Origin: Idiomarina baltica OS145
GTDB taxonomy: Bacteria; Pseudomonadota; Gammaproteobacteria; Enterobacterales; Alteromonadaceae
NCBI RefSeq assembly: GCF_000152885.1
Contig: NZ_CH672404.1
Span: 113,627-177,626 of the forward strand
Length of the DNA stretch: 64,000 nucleotides
Reading direction: 5' to 3'
Program-made: the position numbers and the translations under genes
The notes under the pieces: generated by a model
Databases searched by the model: none
What the model saw: the letters and a program-made list of their open reading frames with translations, nothing else
What the model was told of the DNA's origin: nothing
Part shown: positions 1 through 9,541 of the stretch, piece by piece
Layout: the number at the start of each line of letters is the position of its first letter
Position numbering within the stretch: position 1 is the first letter of the stretch

Positions 1-1131
1 CTACAAAACGAGAAGAAGGCACTCACCGAACAAATCAACGAGCTGCCCGAGACCCAACAAGAGGTACTGCGCTTAACTCGGGATGTTGAGGTGAACCAAC
101 AAATTTACCTGCAGTTGCTGAACCGCATGCAAGAGTTGAATGTGATGAAAGCGGGAACGGTAGGTAATGTTAGAATTTTAGATGAGGCCGTAGTTCAACC
201 TGGTGTAGTCGAGCCGCAGAAAAAATTGATCGTATTGGCTGCAACTGTCTTCGGCTTTCTCATTTCAGTTGGTATTGTCGCGCTGAAGATTGTTTTCCAT
301 AGAGGAGTAGAGAATCCAGACGAGCTTGAGGAAGTAGGTATAAACGTCTACGCCAGTGTGCCTAAGTCGGATGTGCAGCTAAAACTTGAGGAACAAATTG
401 CACGACAACGCAAAGGCCGTAGCAGTAAATCGGTGCCCAGCTATGTGCCGCTACTGGCAGTCGCCGAGCCGACCGATTTAGCGGTTGAAGCCTTGCGCGG
501 CTTACGCACCAGCCTGCATTTTGCCATGCTCGAGGCGAAGAACAATATTTTAATGATCTCGGGCCCGAGCCCCGGGGTGGGTAAATCATTTATTACCGCG
601 AACCTAGCCGTAGTATTGGCACAGTCTGGTAAAAAAGTGGTGGTGATTGATGTCGACTTACGTCGCGGGTATCTCCATGCGCTATTACACTCCGGTAATG
701 AGGACGGGCTTTCTGACTATTTAGCCGGTGAAATCACTACCGAGCAGCTTATTAAAGGCACTGAGGTAGAGGGGCTGGATGCCATTAACCGTGGCACGGC
801 ACCGCCGAACCCGTCTGAGTTGCTCATGCATGAGCGATTTAAAAACCTACTCGACGAACTAAGTGCCAAGTATGATTACGTGCTCTGTGATACGCCACCG
901 ATTCTAGCAGTCACCGATGCAGCCATTGTTGGTCGCTACACGGGAACAAATCTACTGGTTACCGGCTTTGCACAAAACCCCGTAAAAGAAGTAGAGGCGA
1001 CGATAAGCCGTTTTGACCAGAACGGTGTAACGATAAAAGGCACTATATTGAATAAAGTAGTTCGCAAAGCGAGTAGTTACTATAACTATGGTTATGGATA
1101 TGGTTACTCATATAAGTCTATGACAGATTAG
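1..1131 (+). CDS. wzc: Wzc-type polysaccharide co-polymerase / BY-kinase (5' partial)
   Basis: The reading frame is open from base 1, so the start lies outside the window. This is the C-terminal half of an inner-membrane tyrosine autokinase that controls chain length and export of capsule or exopolysaccharide. Visible in order: a coiled segment, a GNVR-like motif, one membrane segment (ILAATVFGFLISVGIVAL region, near base 230), Walker A (GPSPGVGKS), Walker A' (VVVIDVDLRR) and Walker B (YVLCDTPP). The tail is tyrosine-rich (YYNYGYGYGYSY), the usual autophosphorylation cluster. Its partners Wza and Wzb are not in the window. It lies 92 bp upstream of the sugar-dehydrogenase gene and leads the whole locus. 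Confidence 0.95.
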   Translation, partial: LQNEKKALTEQINELPETQQEVLRLTRDVEVNQQIYLQLLNRMQELNVMKAGTVGNVRILDEAVVQPGVVEPQKKLIVLAATVFGFLISVGIVALKIVFHRGVENPDELEEVGINVYASVPKSDVQLKLEEQIARQRKGRSSKSVPSYVPLLAVAEPTDLAVEALRGLRTSLHFAMLEAKNNILMISGPSPGVGKSFITANLAVVLAQSGKKVVVIDVDLRRGYLHALLHSGNEDGLSDYLAGEITTEQLIKGTEVEGLDAINRGTAPPNPSELLMHERFKNLLDELSAKYDYVLCDTPPILAVTDAAIVGRYTGTNLLVTGFAQNPVKEVEATISRFDQNGVTIKGTILNKVVRKASSYYNYGYGYGYSYKSMTD

Positions 1132-1223
1132 CTTTCCGTGAACTATTATCTTACTGTAAAAATCGCTGAATCGGGTATAGAATTCCGAACGTATTCTAAA
1201 TTTCGTAATGTTGAGACTGGCAC

Positions 1224-2498
1224 ATGATATCGAATCAACTAAAAATCGCAGTAGTCGGACTAGGCTATGTCGGATTACCGCTCGCCGTGGAGTTTGGTAA
1301 AAAGTACGACACATTAGGCTTTGATATTAATAGCAAGCGAGTTGCGGAGCTCCAAGGTGGCACAGACCATACCAAGGAAGTGGAGCCAGAAGAACTAAAA
1401 AAGGCAGAACAACTAAAGTACAGTGCCGATGTAGTGGATCTTGACGAGGCAAACGTTTACATTGTCACAGTACCCACTCCGATAAATAAGTTTAAACAAC
1501 CCGATCTAACCCCGTTAATTAAAGCGTCTGAGACCATTGGTCAGACGTTGAAAAAGGGCGACACGGTGATCTACGAATCAACGGTATACCCGGGGGCTAC
1601 CGAGGAAGACTGTGTTCCTGTATTAGAACGGGTTTCAGGCTTAACCTTTAATCAAGACTTTTTTGTCGGCTATAGCCCGGAAAGGATCAACCCAGGTGAT
1701 AAAGAACACCGCGTAACGACCATATTAAAAGTAACCTCCGGTTCAAATCCAGAAACCGCAGAATTTGTAGATGCCTTATACCGTTCGGTTATTACTGCCG
1801 GTACCCACAAAGCGGAAAATATAAAAGTCGCTGAGGCGGCGAAGGTTATCGAAAATACACAACGTGATGTGAACATTGCGTTGATAAACGAACTTGCCAT
1901 GATTTTTAGCCGCATGGGAATCGATACTGAGGCGGTGTTAAAAGCCGCTGGCACCAAATGGAATTTTTTACCATTTAGACCAGGTCTTGTTGGCGGTCAT
2001 TGCATCGGTGTTGATCCGTATTACTTAACGCATAAGGCGGAGTCCATCGGTTATCACCCAGAGATGATTCTCGCCGGTCGACGTATTAATGACAACATGA
2101 GTCGCTACGTAGCATCGGAGTTTGTAAAAGCACTTCTGCAAAAGGGGATTACTGTTAAGGGTGCGAATGTATTGCTTATGGGGTTAACCTTTAAAGAGAA
2201 TTGCCCAGACATACGCAATACCAAAGTGGTTGATATCATCGACGAGCTCAAGCAGTACGGCGTTAATGTAGACGTTTATGATCCGTGGGTTAATAAGCAA
2301 GAAGCATTACATGAATATGGCGTTGAAGTGATCGAGCAACCAAACCAAGCGTCGTACGAAGGGGTTATCGTTGCAGTGGCTCATAACGAGTTTAAAACAC
2401 TTGGAATAGATGGCATTCGGGCGTTAGCGATGCCGACTCATGTAATCTACGACCTGAAGTACATTATTGACGCTAACTCCGTCGATATCCGTCTGTAA
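1224..2498 (+). CDS. tviB: UDP-HexNAc 6-dehydrogenase, TviB/WbpO type
   Basis: A 424-residue nucleotide-sugar dehydrogenase that oxidises UDP-GlcNAc or UDP-GalNAc to the uronic acid. The N-terminal Rossmann motif [12 protein letters not shown] is present, as is the central [10 protein letters not shown] segment. The catalytic cysteine sits in [17 protein letters not shown]. The C-terminal substrate-binding domain is complete. Length and the [13 protein letters not shown] segment fit the TviB/VipA branch better than Ugd or WecC. The next gene is a TviC-type epimerase, the usual partner for making UDP-GalNAcA. The ATG at 1224 is the first in-frame start after a 92-bp gap. Confidence 0.93.
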   Translation: MISNQLKIAVVGLGYVGLPLAVEFGKKYDTLGFDINSKRVAELQGGTDHTKEVEPEELKKAEQLKYSADVVDLDEANVYIVTVPTPINKFKQPDLTPLIKASETIGQTLKKGDTVIYESTVYPGATEEDCVPVLERVSGLTFNQDFFVGYSPERINPGDKEHRVTTILKVTSGSNPETAEFVDALYRSVITAGTHKAENIKVAEAAKVIENTQRDVNIALINELAMIFSRMGIDTEAVLKAAGTKWNFLPFRPGLVGGHCIGVDPYYLTHKAESIGYHPEMILAGRRINDNMSRYVASEFVKALLQKGITVKGANVLLMGLTFKENCPDIRNTKVVDIIDELKQYGVNVDVYDPWVNKQEALHEYGVEVIEQPNQASYEGVIVAVAHNEFKTLGIDGIRALAMPTHVIYDLKYIIDANSVDIRL

Positions 2499-2545
2499 AG
2501 AGTTCTCACACATCAATTGTTAAAATCACCGAGGGAAGTTACCTT

Positions 2546-3583
2546 ATGTCACGGTACGAAGAAGTTAAGACACAACTTAAGTCTGAACCTAAGATTTGGT
2601 TAGTAACAGGCGTAGCGGGTTTTATTGGCTCAAACTTACTCGAAACCCTTCTAAAACTTAATCAAAAGGTAGTCGGGTTAGATAACTTCTCTACGGGATT
2701 TCAGCATAATTTAGACGAGGTTCAGTCACTGGTTACGGAAGAGCAGTGGGCAAATTTCGAGTTCGTTGAAGGCGATATTTGCGATCTCGAGACGTGCCGA
2801 AGCGTGATGACAACGGACAAAGGGCAAAAGATAAATTACGTTCTTCATCAAGCAGCACTGGGATCGGTACCGCGGTCCATCAACGATCCCATCACTAGCA
2901 ACAAAAGTAATATCGACGGCTTTTTGAATATGCTAGTCGCTGCGAAAGATGCAGAAGTCGATAGCTTTACTTATGCAGCCAGCAGCTCGACCTACGGCGA
3001 TCATCCTGCCTTACCAAAAGTCGAAGAAAATATAGGAAATCCGCTGTCACCCTATGCGGTAACGAAGTATGTAAATGAGCTATACGCCAGTGTGTTTGCA
3101 AAAGTATATGGCTTTAAAACGATTGGCCTACGCTATTTTAACGTATTCGGTCCTCGGCAAAATCCTGATGGCGCTTATGCAGCAGTTATTCCTAAATGGA
3201 CTGCGGCTATGATTAAAAACGAAGAAGTGTCTATTAATGGTGATGGCGAAACCAGCCGTGACTTCTCTTACGTTGAGAATGCAATTCAACTAAATGTTTT
3301 AGCTGCCACCAGTGACGATTCAGTTAAGGATGAAATCTATAACATGGCTTTAGGAGACAGGACGACTCTAAACCAACTGTTTCGGAGTATAAAGTTGTCT
3401 CTCGAAAAATATGGTATAGCCTATAGTCGCGAACCTTTGTTTGAAAATTTTCGAAGAGGTGATGTGAAACACTCTCAGGCGGAAATACAAAAATCAAAAC
3501 AAATGCTGTCTTACGAACCCCAGGTAAGGGTTGATAGAGGCATAGAGAAAACCTCACTTTGGTATATAGCGAAATCTAACTGA
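2546..3583 (+). CDS. tviC: UDP-HexNAc(A) 4-epimerase, TviC/WbpP type
   Basis: A 345-residue extended-SDR epimerase. The NAD motif [13 protein letters not shown] is near residue 21. The catalytic set is S-S-S-T-Y-G near residue 150 with YAVTK (YxxxK) near residue 173. The conserved [21 protein letters not shown] segment marks the WbpP/TviC group of UDP-GlcNAc(A) C4 epimerases. The enzyme would supply GalNAc or GalNAcA precursors in the cytoplasm together with the preceding dehydrogenase. Spacing to the next gene is 17 bp, consistent with one operon. Confidence 0.92.
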   Translation: MSRYEEVKTQLKSEPKIWLVTGVAGFIGSNLLETLLKLNQKVVGLDNFSTGFQHNLDEVQSLVTEEQWANFEFVEGDICDLETCRSVMTTDKGQKINYVLHQAALGSVPRSINDPITSNKSNIDGFLNMLVAAKDAEVDSFTYAASSSTYGDHPALPKVEENIGNPLSPYAVTKYVNELYASVFAKVYGFKTIGLRYFNVFGPRQNPDGAYAAVIPKWTAAMIKNEEVSINGDGETSRDFSYVENAIQLNVLAATSDDSVKDEIYNMALGDRTTLNQLFRSIKLSLEKYGIAYSREPLFENFRRGDVKHSQAEIQKSKQMLSYEPQVRVDRGIEKTSLWYIAKSN

Positions 3584-3600
3584 GGCAATCTGATAAGGCT

Positions 3601-4899
3601 ATGTTCTCTGAAGTGCAAAAGAAGATTTCAATAGACAATGCTAAGAAAGTCCAAAAGAATATTTTGACACTTATAAGTGGCAATCTTGGCGCGAGGGCCT
3701 TAGGGTTCATATTTCTCCCTCTAATTACGCGAGTCTATTCCCCAGAGGATTTCGGCGTTTTTTCTCTCTTTACAGCCGTTTTATCGATATTACTTCCGAT
3801 TGCCACGCTAAAATACGAAGTTACGGTACTTATTCCGAAAAGCAGTCGGCTAGCATTTAACCAACTCGTAGTTTCTGTACTCTTGACAATGGTAATGACC
3901 TTAATAGTCGCAGTTATATTGCTTCTATTCCGTGATTCTATTTTTAGGCTATTTGATTTAGAGCCTTTATTAGATTTTTGGTGGTTGCTGCCGTTAGGAA
4001 TATTCACTGCTAGTTCATACTCTATTTTATCGATGTGGGGAACACGTCTTCAAAACTTTAAAATATTAGCTATAACTAGTGTCTACCAATCATTTATAGG
4101 TGGTGCTAGCAAGTTAATTCTAGCGTATTTATTAGTAAATCCTCTTGGCCTTTTAGTTGGGCATGTTATGCAACAGGGAGGAGGGATATATAAGCTAAAA
4201 AACAAGTTTTGGCCGGATTTTAAATGCCAATTCACTAAACTTAGGTTAAACCGAATTTGGTTTGGTGTTAAGCTTTTTAGAAATGTTCCTTTAACTAGGT
4301 TTCCATCGCAGTTAATTTTAGTGTTAACGTCTAACAGTCCTATTCTATACTCATCAGTTGCTTATGAATCCGAAGTGACAGGGTTTATTGGTTTAGCATT
4401 TACCACTTTAGCACTTCCTATGGCTCTCGTGGGTCAATCCGTGGGTAAAGCTTATTTCTCAGAAATAGCTAAGATTGGCCGCAAAAATATTGTTTCAATT
4501 GGTAAAGTAACCAAATTTATAGTCAAAAGACTTTTTATAATAGCTATCATACCAACGTTAGTTTTAATCTTTTTCGGACCTTTTCTGTTTTCGATTACGT
4601 TTGGTAGTAAATGGGCAATGTCGGGAGAATATGTAAGCATTCTTGCTTGGATGTTAATATTTCAATTCATAACTGCACCAATTATAAATCTTTTCACGGT
4701 GTTGAATAAGCATCAGGTGTTTTTGTATCTGAATTTACTACGCCTTTGTATAGTTGCTACTGTTTTTACCACTAGTTTTAGTTTGAAGTTTTCTCCAATC
4801 TCTTGGTTAACGCTATATTCAGTTGGGCTTTCAGCACACTACTGCTTTCTTGGGCTGTATGTATACTGGACCCTAAAATCTCAAAAATCGAAAGGTTGA
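3601..4899 (+). CDS. wzx: Wzx-like oligosaccharide flippase
   Basis: A 432-residue protein with about twelve hydrophobic segments and the MATE-like N-terminal signature GARALGFIFLPLITRVYSPEDFG, typical of the Wzx/RfbX flippase family. It would move undecaprenyl-linked repeat units across the inner membrane before Wzy polymerisation. The DNA becomes clearly AT-richer from this gene onward than in the preceding sugar genes, as is common for serotype-specific wzx/wzy/glycosyltransferase blocks. The ATG at 3601 follows the preceding stop by 17 bp. Confidence 0.9.
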   Translation: MFSEVQKKISIDNAKKVQKNILTLISGNLGARALGFIFLPLITRVYSPEDFGVFSLFTAVLSILLPIATLKYEVTVLIPKSSRLAFNQLVVSVLLTMVMTLIVAVILLLFRDSIFRLFDLEPLLDFWWLLPLGIFTASSYSILSMWGTRLQNFKILAITSVYQSFIGGASKLILAYLLVNPLGLLVGHVMQQGGGIYKLKNKFWPDFKCQFTKLRLNRIWFGVKLFRNVPLTRFPSQLILVLTSNSPILYSSVAYESEVTGFIGLAFTTLALPMALVGQSVGKAYFSEIAKIGRKNIVSIGKVTKFIVKRLFIIAIIPTLVLIFFGPFLFSITFGSKWAMSGEYVSILAWMLIFQFITAPIINLFTVLNKHQVFLYLNLLRLCIVATVFTTSFSLKFSPISWLTLYSVGLSAHYCFLGLYVYWTLKSQKSKG

Positions 4900-4917
4900 T
4901 AAAAAGAGAAGATTAAA

Positions 4918-5424
4918 ATGAAGATTGTAGTTAGGATTATACGGAAGATCTACTTTTGGATTTTTTATCCAATACAAAGCCCACAATTAAAGCTACGTTG
5001 GAAGCTTCGGTTACTTAGCAAGGCTCAGAGGTTATCTAGCAAAAGACTAGCATGGATTGTTTGTAATAGAATACAAGCTACAACCGGATGCCACTTATCG
5101 CCACAACTTAAAATTCCCAGTACTGTCGCATTTCCCCATCCTACTGGAATCGTGATAGGCGGAGGGGTTTGTCTTGGGGAAAGAGTGAAAATTTTCCAAA
5201 ATGTTACTTTAGGCGGGGCAAGAATAGGTGATGCAAAAGAAAGTAAATACCCTGAGATTGGAGAAGGAACCGTTATTTTTGCAGGGGCGGTAATAGTTGG
5301 CAAAATTAAAGTCGGCTCAAACTGTATTGTCGGCGCTAACTCTGTTGTTACTAGAGACCTTCCTAACAATTGCGTTGCCGTTGGGGCGCCAGCTAGAATT
5401 ATTGAGGGTGGAGCTGAAAAATAG
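4918..5424 (+). CDS. Serine-acetyltransferase-like LbH acyltransferase
   Basis: 168 residues with left-handed beta-helix hexapeptide repeats in the second half. HPTGIVIGGGVCLGE and FQNVTLGG resemble the CysE/WcaB active-site segment (HATGVVIGE...QGVTLGG), including the catalytic His. The C-terminal GAPARIIEG is the usual end of such O- or N-acetyltransferases. In a polysaccharide locus it probably acetylates a sugar of the repeat unit rather than serine. It lies 18 bp after wzx and 39 bp before the murA paralogue. The acceptor cannot be told from sequence. Confidence 0.8.
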   Translation: MKIVVRIIRKIYFWIFYPIQSPQLKLRWKLRLLSKAQRLSSKRLAWIVCNRIQATTGCHLSPQLKIPSTVAFPHPTGIVIGGGVCLGERVKIFQNVTLGGARIGDAKESKYPEIGEGTVIFAGAVIVGKIKVGSNCIVGANSVVTRDLPNNCVAVGAPARIIEGGAEK

Positions 5425-5463
5425 CCAAGGCACGTTAAACACATTTACGTAAACATAAAAAAA

Positions 5464-6726
5464 GTGAAAAATATGAATAAGCTTGAAATTAAGCCAAGTA
5501 GATTAAATGGAGTTGTTAAGGTAGACGGGGCTAAGAACTCTGCACTTAGATTGTTGGCTGCATCTATATTAACAGAGCAGCAAATAGTACTCACTAATTA
5601 CCCCTCGAAGTTATTAGACACCCAGATTCATGTTGGCATGTTAGAAATGCTTGGTAAAGAATGTAACTTAACTTCAAGTAACTCTATACAAATAAGAGAA
5701 CAAGGTCGCATTCAGACAAAACTTGAGTGGCAGGAACGCTCAATAAGAAACACTTTACTAATTCTTGGAGCGTTAGTTACAAGGTTTGGCGAAGGTGCGG
5801 TTCCGCTTCCTGGCGGATGTAAGCTAGGGGAAAGAAAATACGACATCCACGTCTCAGTTTTAAACGCCTTGGGAGCGGAAGTTTGGGAGGACGAGACATA
5901 CCTATACGCAAAAGCAAAACAGCGCCTGAAAGGCTCTGACATCAAGTTGCCGCTTAGATCAACCGGGGCAACTGAAAATGCGATAATTACCGCAACGCTT
6001 GCATCTGGCACAACAAGAATATGGAATCCCCATGTACGCCCCGAGATACTAGATTTAATATCCATGCTAAGAAAAATGGGGGCTAAAATACGGGTGCACG
6101 GTCAAGAGCACATAGAGGTCTGCGGCGTCGGCTCACTTAGCGGCTGTGAGCATAGCGTAATTCCGGATAGCATGGAAGCCATTACTTGGCTAACTGCTGC
6201 GGTAACTAGTGATGGAGACGTCGAGATAGAAAACTTTCCAACGAAAGATTTAGAGGTTGTTCTCGCACATGTGAAGGCTGCCGGGGCACGTATATTCGAA
6301 GGCGAGAGCTCCGTAATCGTGAGAGGCGGACGCTGCTACCCTATTGAAATTAGCACTGGTCCACATCCAGGAATAAATTCGGATGTGCAACCGCTACTTG
6401 CTGCTTGGGCAACGAAAGCAAACGGTCAATCAAAAATAATTGATTTGAGGTTTCCAGGGCGTTACGGATACGCAGAAGAGATGGCTAAAATGGGTCTGAA
6501 ATATCGAGTTGAGGGCGACCTTTTAGTAATAGATGGTGGGGCGTCATCAATGGTTGGAAGCGAAGTAAAAGCACTTGATTTGCGCGCTGGGGCTGCATTA
6601 GCTATTTGCGGACTGTTTGCTGAAGGAAAGACAGTTATAACTGACGCATGGCAAATATCGAGAGGCTATGTCGATTTCGTAGAGAAAGTACAAAGATTAG
6701 GAGGACATGCGACTTGGATAGAATAG
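5464..6726 (+). CDS. murA: MurA paralogue (UDP-GlcNAc enolpyruvyl transferase)
   Basis: 420 residues, normal MurA length, inside a polysaccharide locus. The key residues are all visible: the Lys-Asn pair in GAKNSALR, the active-site Cys in PGGCKLGERKYD with the matching Arg five residues later, the Asp in GINSDVQPL, and the Arg in DLRAGAAL. It should therefore transfer enolpyruvate from PEP to UDP-GlcNAc. It is immediately followed by a MurB paralogue, so the pair can make UDP-MurNAc. This placement suggests a lactyl sugar in the surface polymer. A back-up for peptidoglycan synthesis is the alternative. The start is GTG at 5464, or ATG at 5473. Confidence 0.9.
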   Translation: MKNMNKLEIKPSRLNGVVKVDGAKNSALRLLAASILTEQQIVLTNYPSKLLDTQIHVGMLEMLGKECNLTSSNSIQIREQGRIQTKLEWQERSIRNTLLILGALVTRFGEGAVPLPGGCKLGERKYDIHVSVLNALGAEVWEDETYLYAKAKQRLKGSDIKLPLRSTGATENAIITATLASGTTRIWNPHVRPEILDLISMLRKMGAKIRVHGQEHIEVCGVGSLSGCEHSVIPDSMEAITWLTAAVTSDGDVEIENFPTKDLEVVLAHVKAAGARIFEGESSVIVRGGRCYPIEISTGPHPGINSDVQPLLAAWATKANGQSKIIDLRFPGRYGYAEEMAKMGLKYRVEGDLLVIDGGASSMVGSEVKALDLRAGAALAICGLFAEGKTVITDAWQISRGYVDFVEKVQRLGGHATWIE

Positions 6727-6737
6727 TTACAAAAGAC

Positions 6738-7673
6738 ATGGTGCAATATGTTGAGTCAATCTGTCCGAATACGACGTTTGTTGATGAAGAATTATCAAAA
6801 ATAAGCCGGTGGAAGACTGGCGGTAACGCTGATCTTATAATAAAACCCAAGAGTTTAAAAAATCTTTCAAATCTTGTAGCGGGTTTCAAAAAGCAACAAG
6901 TAGAATATATTATAATAGGTGAAACTAGCAACTTACTATTCGATGATAAAGGACTTCGAGTTCCGTGCATTCAAATTGATAGTGCCTTTAATAATATAAA
7001 ACTTACGTCTACAGGAGTGATAGTTGAAAGCGGATATTGGGTTCCGAAGCTCTCACGATTTCTTATGCTAAATAACTTTACTGGCGCTGAGCATATATGT
7101 GGTATCCCCGGCACAATTGGCGGATTAGTCTATATGAACGGCGGAAGTATGAGACGCTCTATCGGTGACAATGTAATCAAGGTTACAAGCCTTACTAAGA
7201 ATGGCGATATAGTTACTAGAAGCAAGAGTGAGTGCTTTTTTAACTATCGTGAATCTATTTTCCAAAATATATCTGAAATAATCGTTGAAGTAGAGTTTGA
7301 GTTCGACAAGATAGACGATAGAGCAGAAGTGCGGAGAAAAATGCTTCATATACTAAAGGATAGACGAAATAAATTTCCGAGAAAGCTTCCTAACTGCGGT
7401 TCGGTATTTAAAAGTAACCCCAAAATGTATGAAAAGTATGGCCCGCCAGGAAAGGTAATTGAAGACTTATGCTTTAAGGGGTTTTCGATTGGAAACTCAA
7501 GAGTCTCAGAACAACATGCAAACTTCATTACTCACAATGGAAAGGGCAAGTCCTCAGAAATTCGAGACTTGATTCGCTTGGTACATGTAACTGCATTTGA
7601 AAAACTAGGTCTAAAAATGGATATTGAAGTTTCCAGCTTGGATGAGTATGGTAGAAAAATCAATTTTGTTTGA
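6738..7673 (+). CDS. murB: MurB paralogue (UDP-MurNAc dehydrogenase)
   Basis: About 311 residues from the ATG at 6738. The open frame extends back to 6648 inside murA, but those residues do not look like MurB. FAD-binding and catalytic motifs are present: GIPGTIGGLVYMNGG, FNYRESIF (Arg), NCGSVFKSNP (catalytic Ser region) and a final IEV that fits the conserved Glu. It would reduce UDP-GlcNAc-enolpyruvate to UDP-MurNAc using NADPH. It starts 11 bp after the murA stop, so the two are surely co-transcribed. Sequence is AT-rich like its neighbours, unlike a typical housekeeping murB. Confidence 0.88.
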   Translation: MVQYVESICPNTTFVDEELSKISRWKTGGNADLIIKPKSLKNLSNLVAGFKKQQVEYIIIGETSNLLFDDKGLRVPCIQIDSAFNNIKLTSTGVIVESGYWVPKLSRFLMLNNFTGAEHICGIPGTIGGLVYMNGGSMRRSIGDNVIKVTSLTKNGDIVTRSKSECFFNYRESIFQNISEIIVEVEFEFDKIDDRAEVRRKMLHILKDRRNKFPRKLPNCGSVFKSNPKMYEKYGPPGKVIEDLCFKGFSIGNSRVSEQHANFITHNGKGKSSEIRDLIRLVHVTAFEKLGLKMDIEVSSLDEYGRKINFV

Positions 7674-8122
7674 CTGTTTTTAATTTTTTCTCGGTAATGA
7701 ATGAACAGTTACAAAGAATTTTTAACCAGGCTAATTCAAATTGAGTATGACTAGCATCAAATAAATATATTCTATTCCCCAAATTAATCGGATTATCTAA
7801 ATTCAGGATTAATAGCCTACAATTTTTTAGTTGGGCTTTCATGTAGCAGTTAGATAATATGACCAGAAAAATGTTGGGGATTATAACAAAAACAAACTCA
7901 CCTCTAGAATTTCTATTAAGAGTAGCAGAATGTTACTTGACAATTTTAGCTTAAATCTATTAATTGACTAAAGTGGCTTTATAAGACTTTAGGTACGACT
8001 GCCGGATAAAACTTCAAATTAAACTGTCTAAATTCAACTAGGTTTTGGTTGTAAAACGATAGAACAAAGAATTCCTAACCAAACCAGCAAGAAAGGATAT
8101 TTTAAGTTTAAGTTAAAAGATT
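7674..8122. other. AT-rich intergenic stretch, no gene recognised
   Basis: About 450 bases with stops in all frames. A 60-codon frame on the minus strand (7660-7842) overlaps the end of murB and matches nothing I recognise. No terminator or tRNA is visible. The stretch may be the residue of a lost gene. Confidence 0.5.
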
Positions 8123-9013
8123 TTGAAATCGTTATTTTTAGAAAACCGATTAAGGAATAAAGCTTTGAAAGAAAGTACAAAGGTTACGGTAATATCAGTT
8201 TTTCATAATAGGAAAGATAACGTTGCTGAATCGGTAAGCAGCCTACTAAGCCAAACAATTTCTAACTATGCGATTGTATTAGTCGACGATGCTTCGACGG
8301 ATGAGACATTTTTAGAACTAGAGAAAGTAACAAGTGGTTATGACAATGTAAGACTCATTAGAAATAACACCAACATCGGTTTTACTAACTCGTTAATTAA
8401 AACAATTAACGAAGTCAATTCTGATTATGTAGCAATCCATGGGGCAGGGGATATTTCTTTGCCAGAAAGGTTAAAAATGCAATCTGAATTTCTGGATTCA
8501 AATTGTGGCGTAGGTCTATGTTCAACGTCGATTACAAATGGTAATACAAGAAAAAAAATAACGGGGTTTGTAACATTAAATGATTTGTTAAAAAAAAATC
8601 AAATAACACATGGTTCTGTTATGTTCAGACGCGACCTGTACGAAAAGGTTGGTGGTTATAGATCCTTTTTCACGATGAGACAAGATAAGGACTTGTGGTT
8701 TAGACTATTGAGTATTTCGGAGGCTTATATTTTGCCTGACTGTTTATATACATTGAGAAAAATAAAAAACTCAGTATCCTCATCGGCAAGTAAAAATATT
8801 TTAAGTGTAAAGTTAAGCTGCTTTGCTACACAACTGGCAAGAGAACGCGCTAAAAGTGGCGTTGATAATTTGGAAAAGCATGGTGAACGAGCCGGTCTCT
8901 TCTGTAAAAAGAGATATTGCTATATGCAGATCTTTCGGTTGATGCATCATGCTGTGGTTAGAGCAAATTTAAAAGCGTTTTTTGACTACATTAGAATGCT
9001 GGGAAAAATATAA
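8123..9013 (+). CDS. Family 2 glycosyltransferase
   Basis: 296 residues with a GT-A fold. The start is TVISVFHNRKDNVAESVSSLLSQ, followed by VLVDDASTDET (nucleotide-binding Asp), then VAIHGAGD in place of the DxD-type metal site, and RQDKDLWFRLL as the ED-type catalytic segment. It adds a sugar to the lipid-linked repeat unit on the cytoplasmic face. No ATG precedes the conserved domain, so TTG at 8123 is taken as start without a strong ribosome site. It overlaps the next gene by one base (TAATG). Confidence 0.82.
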   Translation: MKSLFLENRLRNKALKESTKVTVISVFHNRKDNVAESVSSLLSQTISNYAIVLVDDASTDETFLELEKVTSGYDNVRLIRNNTNIGFTNSLIKTINEVNSDYVAIHGAGDISLPERLKMQSEFLDSNCGVGLCSTSITNGNTRKKITGFVTLNDLLKKNQITHGSVMFRRDLYEKVGGYRSFFTMRQDKDLWFRLLSISEAYILPDCLYTLRKIKNSVSSSASKNILSVKLSCFATQLARERAKSGVDNLEKHGERAGLFCKKRYCYMQIFRLMHHAVVRANLKAFFDYIRMLGKI

Positions 9014-9540
9014 TGATCAAGCATATGGTTTTAAGGGCATTAAATTTTTTTCTAAAAAAAGTAATGTCTCGAGAAAAATATGCCAGGCGTTTAGGAGTTA
9101 CTATCGGAGCCAACTGTAACATAGCAACTCTTGAATTTGGCAGTGAACCTTACTTAATTACAATTGGAAATCGAGTACAAGTTACAAATAATGTTAAATT
9201 CATAACACATACCGGAGGATGGGTTTTTAGATCACGGAACCCAAAGTTCGATGCGTTTGGTAAGATACTGATTCACGACAACGTATATATAGGCAATAAT
9301 TCAATTATACTTCCCGGAGTTGAGATTGGTCAAAATGTTATAGTGGGGGCGGGTTCGGTAGTAACCAAGTCGATTCCTCAGAATTCTGTCGTTGGCGGAA
9401 ATCCAGCTAGAATAATTACTTCTGTAGACGAACTCGAAACTCGAATGCGTCGATATGATTTATCGACTAAACTTTTATCTCCTCAGGAAAAAAGACGGTA
9501 TTTGTTACAATTGAGCGACGAACAATTTATTAGGAAGTGA
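9013..9540 (+). CDS. WbbJ-like LbH acyltransferase
   Basis: 175 residues. Hexapeptide repeats (ILIHDNVYIGNNSIILPG, IGQNVIVGAGSVVTKSI) end in GGNPARIIT, the hallmark of the maltose/galactoside acetyltransferase branch. ITHTGGW carries the probable catalytic His. It likely O- or N-acetylates a repeat-unit sugar. The start codon overlaps the stop of the preceding glycosyltransferase, indicating translational coupling. Confidence 0.82.
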   Translation: MIKHMVLRALNFFLKKVMSREKYARRLGVTIGANCNIATLEFGSEPYLITIGNRVQVTNNVKFITHTGGWVFRSRNPKFDAFGKILIHDNVYIGNNSIILPGVEIGQNVIVGAGSVVTKSIPQNSVVGGNPARIITSVDELETRMRRYDLSTKLLSPQEKRRYLLQLSDEQFIRK

Positions 9541-9541
9541 A

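Noticed and set aside
6648-6737. Upstream extension of murB inside murA.
   Set aside because: The extra 30 residues do not fit MurB and would overlap murA by 79 bases; ATG 6738 is the better start.
7660-7842. 60-codon minus-strand frame downstream of murB.
   Set aside because: Overlaps the murB end, no ribosome site, no recognisable motif.
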